From assembly GCF_900497805.2 (NCBI RefSeq), contig NW_020954626.1, positions 2,592,419 to 2,656,418 on the forward strand: a DNA stretch of 64,000 nucleotides, written 5' to 3'. Shown here piece after piece: positions 29,612 to 42,400 of this stretch. Origin of the DNA: Vombatus ursinus. Taxonomy: Eukaryota; Chordata; Mammalia; Diprotodontia; Vombatidae. Numbering within the stretch: position 1 is the stretch's first letter; the number at the start of each line of letters is the position of its first letter. The position numbers and the translations under genes are program-made. Under the pieces are notes generated by a model, which was not told where the DNA came from, did not search any database, and saw nothing but the letters and a program-made list of their open reading frames with translations.

Positions 29612-29740
29612 TCATGGTACAGGATAGACTACCAGCTCTGGGGTCAAAAGAACTGGGTTGAAATCCAATCTCTGATGACCTTGGGTGAATCATAACCATG
29701 AACCTCTGCTTCTTCACCTGTAAAATAAAGGGAATTGGAG
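29612..29740 (+). repeat. MIR-type SINE
   Basis: ccagctctggggtcaaaaga, acctctgcttcttcacctgt, aaataaagggaattggagg. Confidence 0.6.
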
Positions 29741-29744
29741 GTCT

Positions 29745-32490
29745 TCTATGGGTGCAACCAAGATGGTGGAGTAAAGAAGCACTCAATTGAGCTTTGCCAA
29801 TATTCCTCTCAAAACAACGTTAAAATAACACCTCAAATTGAATTCTAGTGTAGCAAGGCTAACAAAAGATCAGAATAAGACATTCTTCCAAGATGACACA
29901 GGAAGCTGGAAAGAAAGATCTGTGACACAGGGACAGGGACAGGCTGGCTCAGAACCCATGTGGATGAAACACTGTGGAGGAACAAGGTGGTGGAGACAGA
30001 AATAACAGTAGTTTTGGGAGCTCTCAAGCCAGAGACAGTAAGGGGACCTGGCAACAAGTCAGAGATTATAGGGGACCCCTATGCTAGTACTCGACACAGG
30101 ACCAGATGTTGTTTGGCAATTCCATTGCCTATTCCCACCTCTAGATCACAGTTCAAGGATAGAGAGGAGCACTTTTGGTCAAGAGAGAGTGGAAGCCCTG
30201 AAGGGTAAGTATCACTTCCAGTCCTAAGGGAGGAGTGGCCCTGAAAAGCAGTATCAGTAGCAATCCCAGGGGATCCGGGGCCTTTCCTGAAGAAGGACCA
30301 GAGTGCAGACCAAGAGAGCAGTGACCACACCTCTCCCCAGATCACACCACCTTGGAAGCACCAAACATTTCCAAAACCCCAGAACTAGCTCTGAAAACAG
30401 CAGTGCAGAAAAAGCTTGAAGCAGGAGACAGTGGCCATACTCCACCCCCCATGTCAGGAAGAGAGAATAACTTTGACATAAAGTTAAAAATAAAAAAATA
30501 GGGTCAAAAAATGAACAAACAAGAACAAAAAAGAACCTGCCCTTAAAAAGCCACTATGGTGACAGAAGATCAAGATACAAACTCCAAAGAAGATGATGGA
30601 GTCAAAACAGCTACAAGCATAAAAGAAAAACTGTGAACTGCATAACAAGCCCAGCAAAAATTCCTGGAAAAAGCTAAAAAATTAGTTTCAAAATCAAGTA
30701 ACTGTGGTAACGGAAAAATTAGATAAAGAAATGAAAGCAAAGAGAAATGAAAAGACATGAAAAGACAATTAACAGCTTGGTAAAAGAGGCACAAAAAATA
30801 CTGAAGAAAATAATACCTTAGAAAAAAAGGATTGGCCAAATGGAAAAAGAGATACAAAATTTCACTGAAGAAAAGAACTTCTAAGAAGTAAAATTAACCA
30901 GGGCAGCTAGGTGGCACAGTGGATACAGCACTGGCCCTGGAGTCAGAAGGACCTGAGTTCAAACCTGGCCTCAGACACATAACACTCAATAGCTGTGTGC
31001 CTCTGGGCAAGTCACTTAACCCCAATTGCCTCACCAAAAAAAAAAAAAAAAAGTAGAATTAGCCAAATGGAAAAAGAGGAGCAAAAGCTCACTGAAGAAA
31101 ATAATTCTTTAAAAATTAGAATTGGGCAAATGGAAATTAGTGACTCCATAAGACATCAAGAAACAATTGTACAAAGTCAAAAGATTGAAAAAGTGGAATA
31201 GATTAGGCACATAAGACACAGTAATAAAGGACCATATCAATCTAGTACATAATAAACCCAAAGATTCAAACTTTTGGAACAAAAAGCCATTATTTGAAAA
31301 AAAAAACTGTTGAGAAAACTGAAAACCAACATGGCAGAAACTGGGAATAGACCAACATCTCACACCATATATCAAGATAAAGTAAAAAATGAGTACATGA
31401 TCTACACATAAAGGGTGATACCATAAGTAAATTTGGAGAGCATGAAATAGTTCTATCTGTCAATCTATGGATAAGAGAAGAATTTAGGATCAAAGAAAAT
31501 ATAGAGAGCATTGCAAAATGTAAAACAGATTTTGATTATATATTAAAAGGTTTTTGCACAAACAAAACCAATGCAACCAAAATTAAAAGAAAAAAACTGG
31601 GGGGGGGCAATTTTTGCAACAAGTATCTCTGATAAAAGCCTCATTTCTCAAATACATAGCGAACTGAGTCAAATTTATAAAAATACAAATCATTCCCCAA
31701 TTGATAAATGGTCAAAGCACATAAACAGGTGGTTTTTCCACAAAGAAATCAAAGCTTTCTATAGGCAAATGAAGAAATGCTCTAAATCACTTTTGATTAG
31801 AGAAATACAATTAAAACAACTCTGAGGTACCACCTCACATCTATCAGATTGGCTACCATGACAGAAAAGGAAAATGAAAAATGCTGGAGGGAATGTGGAA
31901 AAAGTGGGACACCAACGTACTGTTAATGTTGTCCAGTCATTCTGGAGAACTTAAGAACTATACCCTTTTGACCCAACAATAGTACTAAGTATCCCAAAGA
32001 GGAAAAAAATGGAAAAGGATTTTTTGGTAAAAAATATTTTTAACAGTTCTTTTTGTGGTGGCTAAGAACTGCAAATTGAGAGGATGCCCAACAATTGGGT
32101 AGTGGTTGAAAAAGTTATGGTATATGACTGTGATGGAATACTATTGTGCTATAAGAAATGACAAGCAGGATGGTTTCAGGAAAACCAGGAAAGTTGTACA
32201 TGAACTGATGCAAAGTGAAGTGAGCAGAACCAGAACACTGTACACAGTAACAGCTATATTATAAGGATGATCAAAACTGTGAGACTTAGGTATCTGATAA
32301 AGACAATGATCCAAGACAATTCCAAAGGACTCACGATGGAAAAATGTTATCTACCTCCAGAGAGAGAACTGATAAACTCTGCATGCAGATTGAAGAAGAC
32401 TTTTTCTTTTCACTATTTTTCTTTGTAACATGGCTAATATGGAAATATGTTTTGCACTTCACATGTATAATGTCAATATGTGGTTTTCTA
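29745..32490 (+). mobile_element. L1 with 5' end, ORF1 remnant and ORF2/3' end; large internal deletion
   Basis: It begins with the L1-like start gtgcaaccaagatggtggag. ORF1 coiled-coil sequence follows (QMEKEEQKLTEENNSLK near 31065-31200). From about 31200 it jumps to the C-terminal part of ORF2 and the 3' UTR, ending atggctaatatggaaatatg and tgtataatgtcaatatg. The endonuclease and reverse transcriptase parts of ORF2 are absent. Remaining frames contain stops. A SINE lies inside at 30901-31051. Confidence 0.75.
30901..31051 (+). repeat. Short tRNA-SINE inside the L1, with target duplication and poly(A)
   Basis: gggcagctaggtggcacagt ... cacttaaccccaattgcctc acc plus about 17 A. Flanks agtaaaattaacca (30887-30900) and agtagaattagcca (31052-31065) are a 14-bp duplication with two differences. 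Confidence 0.9.
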
Positions 32491-33419
32491 AGTCAATATG
32501 AGTCCACAGGGATCCTTCTGTACAGGTTAGTGGCACCTGTTGCTACTTGAGTTATGACACAACTGATGTAGATCACTCCTAGGGTAGAGTAGAGGGCAGA
32601 AAAAGCTGAACAAAAGGATAGAATTGGAAAGTTGACTTTTTTTCAGAATTTCCTTGGACAGCTCTTGTGTGATTTCATTCCTTTGTTAGAATTGGTAGAA
32701 ATTCCCCAGTTACTATGGACCCATATTCAGAAATAAAAACCTCATTAAATAGTCACATTTTAAAAATCTGATTGACAAGTCAGGCCACCACTCCCTTCTA
32801 TTTTTATAAATTGGGTTGGTGATAATTCTTTCTTCTAAAAATGTTAAGGATGAAAAAGGTGGGATTTTGAAAATAAAGTGTGCTACTAAAGTTACAAATA
32901 CCTTCTCCTTGAAGTTGTCAAAGACCTATTTGCAACACTTTGTTGTTTCTGTTTTCAACTTAACATGCAAGAAGATCCCCACTCTCCCGTTTTTGCCTTT
33001 TTTTCTAAGTTCTATTGAATCCGTATTTCCCCAAGGTTCAGAGGTTTTAAGTAAAGGATTAAAAAGAGATGGGATTGGCCACCTCTAAGATCAGTTTCTT
33101 TTAAACCCAAGAAGTAGGTTTCAGTGACTACTTTTGGGTCAAAGGTCCATGGTCACTTGGAGATAAAGCAATCTTATTTTCTAACAAATGCTTGAAACTG
33201 TTCTCCCACTGATGTCAGGCACCTAAAACAGTATCCACACAGCAGATTTCTCACTTATTAAGCCTAGTAGCACTAGATACTAAAGGAAACTAATGAGCTC
33301 AGCCTTTATTCATTTGAGGCTCAAGCAAATTGAAAAGTTGTCCCAGGTTGCCAAAGAAGTTGCAGGCAAAAGGTGGTAAAACTGGTCTGCTTGAATTTAA
33401 CAAACGTACCAAGGTGAAA

Positions 33420-36400
33420 CTTTAACAAACAACATTTATTTTTCTTTTACATATGTATTTCACAGTCTGTACTTCACATAGCTTTCAAAGAAAGGTGCTG
33501 CTATGCCATTACATCTTACTATTACTGAACAAGCATTGACATTCTCATTAACATAATAAGACAATTTGCTGGTTAACATTTAAATACACAGACACCAGTT
33601 CCAATATCTCAAGAACATTTTTGGTCATAACCAAGGAATTACATCAAAATATGACAACATTTGCAAATATATTACAAGCAAATAATATTTAACTCTGCAT
33701 AGTTTATACAATATGTGGTGGTAATAAATAATATCACCAATCTCATCAACTATTTGTTAACTGGCCACAAAAAAGCCCAACATTCATTTGAAGTGTGGCA
33801 TTGTACGCTCCATTGGTGTGATTTTAATATAGCTTTAAAAGTGGTATCTTTTTTTTTTCTTGGATACAAGAAAAAAGTACTAAACTGGACTAAGAAAACA
33901 AGTTTTGGTTCACTTACAAATATTCCATGTTCACATGTTACATTCCTAATGTGAAGGCAAGTATTTAAATAGAAAATCTAGCAGTCAAAAAAACGTGAAT
34001 GTACGAACCGGAAAGAAAACATTGCATTTAAGTTCGCGTTTATGTGCAGGTTACAATACTAACCCAGTAGAAACACTAAAAGGAAAAAAATTTCAGCAGA
34101 AAAAAACAGATGGGTCTCTCTCTGCAGTACATGGTTTACTCTGTTCCATAGTTAAATGTTTTTTGTTTTTTGTCTGGTGACCTGGAACTCCTAATACCTT
34201 CATTAACAAGATCCTATCCTTCATTACAACAAATAAGAAAATTGCAGGCATGCTTTCAATCAGTGGCAAGAACTGGAAGAAGAACCTGAATCAGTATCAA
34301 CATTTTAGGATTTTATTTTATCACAGTGCTTTTCACCACTGTGGCCTGTTAGTTGCTATTGCTTTCTGAAACAGGTTGGTAAATGCCATAAAGAATGCTA
34401 ACCCTTCACTACACTAGGTATAATTTTTCAATACATTAAGTCATTACAATACAGTGCATGCACAGCCATCCTACCTGCCTATAGAGAGAGGCAGGCAATG
34501 CTCAAAATAAGTCAGCTGCTTTAATCAAATTCGATGTGAACAAAGATTTGCAGTATTTTGTACTGTTTTCAATTTGTCAAAAACAGCTCAGAAAGCACAA
34601 TTAGTTCTCTTACTGGATACTACTGCAGCTTTTTAAAAATTGAAAGGTACATATAAAAATAATGCCCAAATCCATAAGTTTACAGAATGTCAAAAATGCT
34701 ATTGGGGATGTTAAAAGCATTGGGTAAAACCCTCATCTTCAGTGTGCCATCTGCTCCACAGGAGAAAAGTCGATTGCCTGGAACTATTTCAATCTTCATG
34801 ACTCCAGCCCCAATATTTCTGAATATGGATTGTTTGGCATGTTCATTTTTAAATGAATGAATTAAGCCATGGCCTGTCAATCTCCACACCTATTTGAAAA
34901 GAGGGTATTATAAAATTAGTTGAAGAAACTTTCAGTTATTAAGAATTTAATTTAATTTAAGAAATGAAACAATAGAAACTGTTATATTGTTCCAATCAAG
35001 GTTCCCTTCCCCACTTTCCCAACTTCTCCAATTAAATTTCCACATTCCCACACAGTGCAGCTTCTCTAACACTGACATGCCTCTTTCCCAAACAGCTTTA
35101 CTTGGCAACAACATCAAAAGTCTCAGTCACAATCCTATGAAGCTTAAGATCTTTCATTCATATTTAAAATTACACAGAAATTATGGAATTTTTTTTTCAA
35201 TTCAAAGATCCGCCCACTTGATTTATCCTTAGATATTCTCTCTTCTGACAAGGTGGGATATAGATAAGCAAAAGAAAACATTTCAGACAGAAGAAAGAAC
35301 ATAATCAATCAATCAATGCATATTTATAAGCCTACAAGGTGTCAGGTGCTATGTATGATGACAGGACTAAGCTTGGAGTGTGTGAAGGAGACCAGTTTGA
35401 ATAGAACAGGGTCACTTTCCAATAACCACCAAGCTGCCATCACTCTTCACTGGTCTCCCACTCTCTACGCTAGGGCAACATTGGTAGGGAGAGAAGAAAT
35501 ATGGCTGAGTCGCTCTTATGCTCCGTATGCTCCAACTCTGGAGGCCAAGGCAAGGTCAGCATCATCCACTACTCGGGAGAAAGGTTGCCCAGTTCCCTTT
35601 GTCCGTTAATGGCAAATGCCACAGCCTCAGGCAAGGACAAAAAATGACAAATTGCCTAACAATTCTTCTTTACCCAGAGCAACTGATATGTATTTGTTTG
35701 TTTGGAAGGGAGAGGGAAGAGACCTTCGGACTCCTGTCTGCCTCTCAAGATGACAATACAGGTTCATCAACAGAGACAGGAACAATTAAAGAAGCACCTA
35801 GAAATATACCACTAAGGATAACAATCTGTGTGTTGTTAGATGATTTGAAATCCTGAACAATCATGGAGAATTCTTAAAGATTTGCCCAGTAAATTGGCCT
35901 TGGCATAGATGATAGGTCCCACCAAGACTAATTAAAATCAGAGGATCACATGGTCAGTAGGTCGCCACTTCCCTGATTCTTGCCCTGGAACACTCTGGAA
36001 CCACAGCTCTATTCAATGACAAGATTTCGATACTGAGATATGACATGGGGAGAAGAAGTGAAGGGTCACACATAATAGGTTAGGGCATTCCAAAAATCAA
36101 GTAGGCCAAAGAGAAAGTCTAGAGAGATCAGCTAAGGCAGAGATAAGGAATCCAGAGGAAACTAAAGAACAAATGGCCAGGGACTCAGGAAAGAGATGGG
36201 GCATGAAGGGTATAACAAGCCAAAGGCACTAGAAGCAAAAACTGAGCTTGCTCCGAGGTAAAAGTCTTTGTGAATGAAGGGCTCCTTATTTCGCTCTTGC
36301 TCAGGGCCAAACCTCGTCTCCAAGCACCAGCAGGCCCAGATGGAAGGAGAGAGTCTCATAGTGTCAGACAACTCCTGAGTCTGGGCTTCCCTCCTCCAAC

Positions 36401-39400
36401 CTCTACTGAAAGAGTTTTTTAGGAAAATCTGCCCACAAATAATTGGGATATTGTACTAACTCACAAAATTATCTGGAAATTACAAACACACTTAACAGGT
36501 GAAATCAGTCATATTGCTACCAAATGAACATTCAAATATCTTTTTAAAATGACTAACCTGTGGAAAACAGTTAAGAGGCATACTTGTTAACATCACCACA
36601 AATAATCTAAAGGAAACTAATTTTGCAACTTAAACATTTTAAACATATGGCTACAAATCAGTGTTTTCTGTAGCAAGTCACCACATTTTGAAAGCATTAA
36701 GTTTTTCCCCAGACTATGTCTAGCATTACATAATTCAATAATTTCTGTTTTCTTAATTATTAATAATAGCTCAAAATTATATATCACTTTAAAGTTCACA
36801 AAGCACTTCCCATGCATTATCTCCTTTGATTTTTACAATGAACCTGAACCACATGGAATTACCTTTATGTTCCCCTCTGCTGATCCTGTAGTAAAATATT
36901 CCTCACAGGGGTCCAGAGCCATAGCCTTAATAGCTGAGTCATGGGCCTGGAATGTATGAATTATTTGTCTTTGCCGGATGTCAAATATACAGACCCATCC
37001 TTTCCTGCCTCCAGAGATTAAAAGTTGCTGTTTAGGTGCATACTGAAGCACTGTGGCACCATGCTCATGGCAGGTGAAGCCTGAGGAAGAATGTAAACAA
37101 ATGTTTAACATTAACATTTCTACTGTGGTAAATCTGATGAAGCTTAATATCTATTATTCACATTTCACAGAAGCTACTGAAATCTTTTCTTTTTCAATTC
37201 AAAGGCATATCTTTTTTTAAATAAAATTTTATTCTTTTATTTAAAATTAATTTATTTTGATTTATCAACAATCACTTCCCTAAGCTTTTGAGTTTTAAAT
37301 TTTTCTCTCCCTCCCTCCCCAAGACAGCATGCAAATCTGATATAGGCTATACATATACATTCCGTGATGTTGTAAGGAAGAATTAGAACCAACAGGAGGA
37401 ACCACCAGAAAGAGGAAACAAAACAAAACAGAAGACAAAAAAAAGAGCAAATTGCGTGCTTCCATCTGCATTCAAACTCCACAGTTCTTTCTTTGGGTGT
37501 GGATAGCATTTTCTATCATAAAACTTTTGGAGACGTCTTAGATCCTTGTATTGCTGAGAAGGACTAAGTCTATCAATATTAGTCATCACACAGCATGGCT
37601 GTTATTGTGTACAAAGTTCTCTTGGTTCTGCTCACTTCACTCAGCATCAGACCATACAAGTCTTTCCAAGTTTTTCTGAAGTCTGCCTGTTCATCATTTC
37701 TTATAGCACAAATAGTATTCCATTACATTCATATAGTACAACTTGTTCAGCCATTCCCCAATTGATGGGCATCCTCTCAATTTCCAATTCTTTGCCACCA
37801 CAAAAAGAGCTGCTATAAATATTTTTGCAGATGTGTGTCCTTTTCCCATTTGTATGATCTCTTTGGGATATAGCCCTAGAAGTGCTATTGCTGGGTCAAA
37901 GAGTACACACATTTTTATAGCCCTTTGGGCATAGTTCCAAATTGCTCTCCAAAATGGCTGGATCATTTCACAACTCCACCAACAATGCATTAGGGTTCCA
38001 ATTTTCCCACATCTTCTCCAACATTTATCATTTTCCTGTTTTGTTATGTTGGCCAATCTGATAGGTATGATGTGGTATCTCAGAGTTGTTTTGATTTGCA
38101 TTTCTCTAATCAACAGTGATTTAGAGCATTTTTTCATATGACTATAGATGACTTTAAGAACTGCCTGTTCATATCCTTTGACCATTTATCAATTGGGGAA
38201 TGATTTGTATTCTTATAAATTTGACTTAATTCTCTATATGGTTTAGAAATGAGATCCTTATCAGAGAGACTGGTTGTAAAATTCTTTCCCAATTTTCTAC
38301 TTTCCTTCTAATCTTGGTTGCATTGGCTTTGTGCAAAAATTTTTTAATTTAATGTAATCAAAGTTATCCATTTTGCACTTCATAATATTCTCTATCTCCT
38401 TTTTGGTCATAAAATTTTATTCTTTTAAATAAGAAAAATTAAAGAAGAAAAAATAGGATGTTGTGAAATGTTAGGAAAAGTAAATGACATTTTAAACCCA
38501 AAAGTATAAACTGAAGAAAAATTCGGAGGCTGCAGATGTTTTAAAGATGGGGGAAAAGACACCAAAGAGAAAAAGGCCTTCTCAATTCTGAACTACTGCC
38601 TCACATACACCCTCTGTCAATTTTAAAACAACCTGTCCCAAACAATGGATCTTGGCCTTTTTTCAGAAACAGTAGCAGATCTAGAATGAATCAACACCTG
38701 GCAAAGAAGAAACAGGTAAAAGTGAGCGGATTTGAACTCCCTGTCATCTCCAGAAAGAGCAAGGGACCAATAAGGTAAGGACCAATTAAGGTCATACCAT
38801 ATGAGCAAGTCACCCATCCCACCTTGTGTAGACACCTCCTTGTGAGAGAAAGGTGAAAAGGCCATCTTTCATTATAAATGAAATTATAAGATATAAGTTG
38901 CAAAAAAAGTAAGGTTCTCCTTAGAGGGTCAAATAATGGAATTGGAAGAGGCAATGGAATGGCAACAAGAAACCTAAGTTCAAGGGACCCTTGGTTTTCT
39001 TCCCTAGCAATGCTCATAAGGAGCAAAAGCAAAAAAGCCCACCATAAAGATTACTGAATCTTATGCACAAACATCTGCAAACTAAGTTAACGTACACCTC
39101 AATAGCTGGTGATTTTAATGTAAAGGTAAATATATATGAAGACAGCAAAAATATGTTGGAAAATATGGTTCAGAATTAAGAAACAAACATTAAAGGTTGA
39201 AGACTTAAAAGACTATACAAAAGCCTCACACTTCTTTTATCCTATTATCTATCTATCCTGTCCTATTCATGAATTCTTTTCCCAGTAGGAGAGTTGAAAG
39301 ACTGTAGAAGTAGAAAATATGGAATATCACAAAAATAAAATTAAATATAACTTAATAAGTGGGAAATGACAAGTTACTGATGTATGAATAACTTTTGAAT

Positions 39401-42400
39401 CAGCCATCTGTGCTAACAAATCATCAATTTAATAAAGCAAAGATGAAAATCAACATTAAACTAGAAGATAAACATGAGATTATATGCATGAGATTATCAC
39501 AGATATTCACTGTTTTTTTTTAATTGGATGCCACTTCTAGCAGTAAGTTTATGACAAAATAAAAACTTACCTCCATTCCATCAACTAAAAAATAACTAAT
39601 AGTGATAAACAATTCAATTTATCTGGCACTAAGTTTAAAAAAAAAAACTTTTCTCACAACAATGCTGTGGCACAGTGTAAGTACTATTGCCTTTTTTTTT
39701 TTTTTTTTTTTTGTTACAAGGGAAGAAACTTGAGGCCTGGTTACTTGCTCATGCTCATATCTCTAGGAAATGTCTGACATAGGATTTTAAATCAGGTCTC
39801 CAGACGCCAAGTCCACTCTCTTTCCACTACTCCATACTAATTCTCATTCTATTAAAGATCTACTTTTCCATACTTTTTGATGAGCACAAAACTAGAATAC
39901 TTCATTTTAGGCAGTTTGATTTTCTATGGCAATCAAAACCTATGTACACAACGAGGCAGTAATTTTAGTAATCCTGCTAGTTTCAGTTTTTCAGTCATGC
40001 AATGTAAACATTTCTTTACCTTCAACCCATGAACACACTTCCCAACTTGATTCCCTAATCAAAATTCAAATGAGCAGTATTTTTCAGTATATCATTAAAG
40101 TTCAAGTCTTAATTTCACTTACCATGAATGAGACTATTTGCAGGTGATGTAAGTGTATCCCACAGGCACACATTTCTTGTAAAAACAAACAAACAAAAAC
40201 ATAAGCATCATCATGGGCAAATCCCATCTTAAAAAGTGTCCTTTTGTTTGTAAACATTTCCAATGAAAAATTTAAATTACTGAATTGCATTGACATCTAT
40301 ATATAGAATGTAGGTCACCCACTTTAAGTATCACCTGTTTAAGTATAACCCTGTAGTATTAACAGCAGCAACAAAATCTGAAAAACTTTGTCTGTTGATA
40401 TGTCATTTTTTTCTTACAAGGTCCTCTTTGGAATGAGATATTTCCCAAAAGGCAGATATTGTTACTGTAAGGCAAGGCTTTCTTTTTTGTTGTCGATAAT
40501 TGGTCTAGTAGAGGGAAAGCCCTTCACTGAAGCAGACTATCAACTCATCTGTAACCTTTAGTCTCTGGTTACCTCTGGTCCTTGGTACCAAAAGGTATGT
40601 AACTTGCCCATTTTCATACAGCCTGTATGTATCAGAGGCAAGACTTGAGTTCAAGTCTTCCTGACTCCAAGGCCAACCCTCCAAGCACCTACACCGTACA
40701 GCCACTAAGATACGAAGCCAACTGTTACTATGTCTACTTTTTGACAAGAACTGCTTTTTTACTAAACTCTAGTTACTTCCTATTGTGTTTATGGGATGGG
40801 GGGAAGTGGGGAAGGAGGATGTGGGAAGGCTGACCAACATACCTGTTGTCATTGGACTGTCCAGATGTGGCAACTAGACTTGAGGAGGTAATAAATGCAA
40901 AGTCACTTGTGGTTTTACTGTGGCACTGCCAACTCTGCAGGAAACAAGAGTGATCTGTCTTAGCTACACATCTAAAATATCAGTAAATATCAAAATTCTT
41001 TAAAATCAAATATGTATACAGTTCTGCTAGTAACACATCAAGCATAATGGCTACAACATCTTTTCTGAAGTCATTATTATAGAAAGGAGGAAGTGGCATA
41101 AAGACATCTCACAGTATCTGAGAAATGTGCAATAATATGGTAACTAAAAGAGATTCATAAACATGTAAAAATCTAGGGCATGTTAGGGGATTATTCCATT
41201 CCAGTGTCACACACCACAGAAACAGTGACCAGTACATTCTTTCTCTCTTTTTGCATGCTTAAATGAAAACATGCTTGCCTTAAGTTATAAATGCTTTAAA
41301 AGGATGCAAAGCATTATTAATTAATCCTATGGTTAGACTGGTTTGGCCATTTATTATTATTTTGATAAGATTCTGTGGGAAATGCCAGTTACTTTTGAAT
41401 TAGTTTCTCCAAAAATGTATTTTCTCTCAAGCTACGGTAGGTTCCTTCATTCCTGCTGACTAATCAAGACCTATTCTATGCACCTGACAACTTCTCTGTC
41501 TAGTCCTCAAGGATGGACATGTCCTATTTAGCCATTTTTATGACTGCTTATGCCTGGGAGGGCCTAAAGGCCTTTTCAATCTTAGCATTGATAAAGGATC
41601 TTACAAGTCACTTAAAGACCATCTCCTACTCAATATCTGTAATATCCTTGACATATGATTAAACAGCCTTTGAATTCTTATCCTGACAGAGAATTCAGTA
41701 CCTTATAAGGCAGCCTGTTGCATTTTTTGATAATTTTAACTAATGGAATTCACTCATTCAACAAACATTTGTCTTTACAGAACCATTTATGCTAGGACTG
41801 ACATAAGGCATAGTCTAAAACTTCTGAAGTCTGCCATCTAGGAAGGAAGTAAGACATAAAAAGAAATTAAAATAAATAAGGCATTAAAAGAGTTGAGTTT
41901 TGTTTTTTTTTTAAGGAATGTGATGTGAAGTTCAACAGGGAAGGAAAGGGCATCAGGTAAACTTTCATAAAGTAAACAGCATTGATTTGGATGATGAGAG
42001 ACACAAACAGAGATGGGAGGGAAGGGAAGGGGGAGGGAGAGGGGAAAGAGAAGGAAAGAGAGAGTGAGAGAAGGAGTTTAAAATTTAACTTGAAAGCTAA
42101 CTGGGATTAAAGGTTTTTTTAATAGAAAAGTGACATGACTAGATCTATGGACTAAAAAAAAAAAAAAAAAGATTAATCTTAAAGTATAATGAAGGATGGA
42201 CTAGAAAGGAGACCATGAAGGTGGAGAGACCTTTTAGGAGACTATTGCTATATTTCCATTACAGTGGCAATGAGAGGCTATAATGGGTAATGAGAACAGA
42301 ATACAGGGGGAAAGGGATTCATGCTGAGACATGTTACAGAGGCTGAATCAACAAGCACATAACTGGGTATGAAGAGGGAAAGGATCAAATAACTCCAGGG

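Larger units (their letters stand above)
21088..33414. other. GLDN 3' UTR (unresolved end) and GLDN-DMXL2 intergenic region
   Basis: The GLDN stop is at 21087. No poly(A) site is convincing: AATAAA at 23459-23464 lies inside an L2-like repeat, so the UTR end is unknown. 21760-23315, 23700-24510, 24590-25090, 25640-26190 and 32490-33414 hold no gene or repeat I recognise. No reading frame here shows protein-family features. Confidence 0.55.
33415..34679 (-). other. DMXL2: DMXL2 3' UTR
   Basis: About 1.26 kb after the stop shows no SINE, MIR or LINE, unlike nearly all other stretches of this size here, as expected of a transcribed and constrained 3' UTR. It ends near the AATAAA at 33440-33435, followed in the transcript sense by GU-rich sequence (TTGGTACGTTTGTT). 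A second AATAAA in the same sense lies at 34317-34312 and could give a shorter UTR. The exact cleavage site is inferred. Confidence 0.75.

Noticed and set aside
35316-35856. Overlapping plus-strand frames of 97 and 112 codons
   Set aside because: Lie in the last DMXL2 intron on the opposite strand, with no family motifs, splice context or coding bias.
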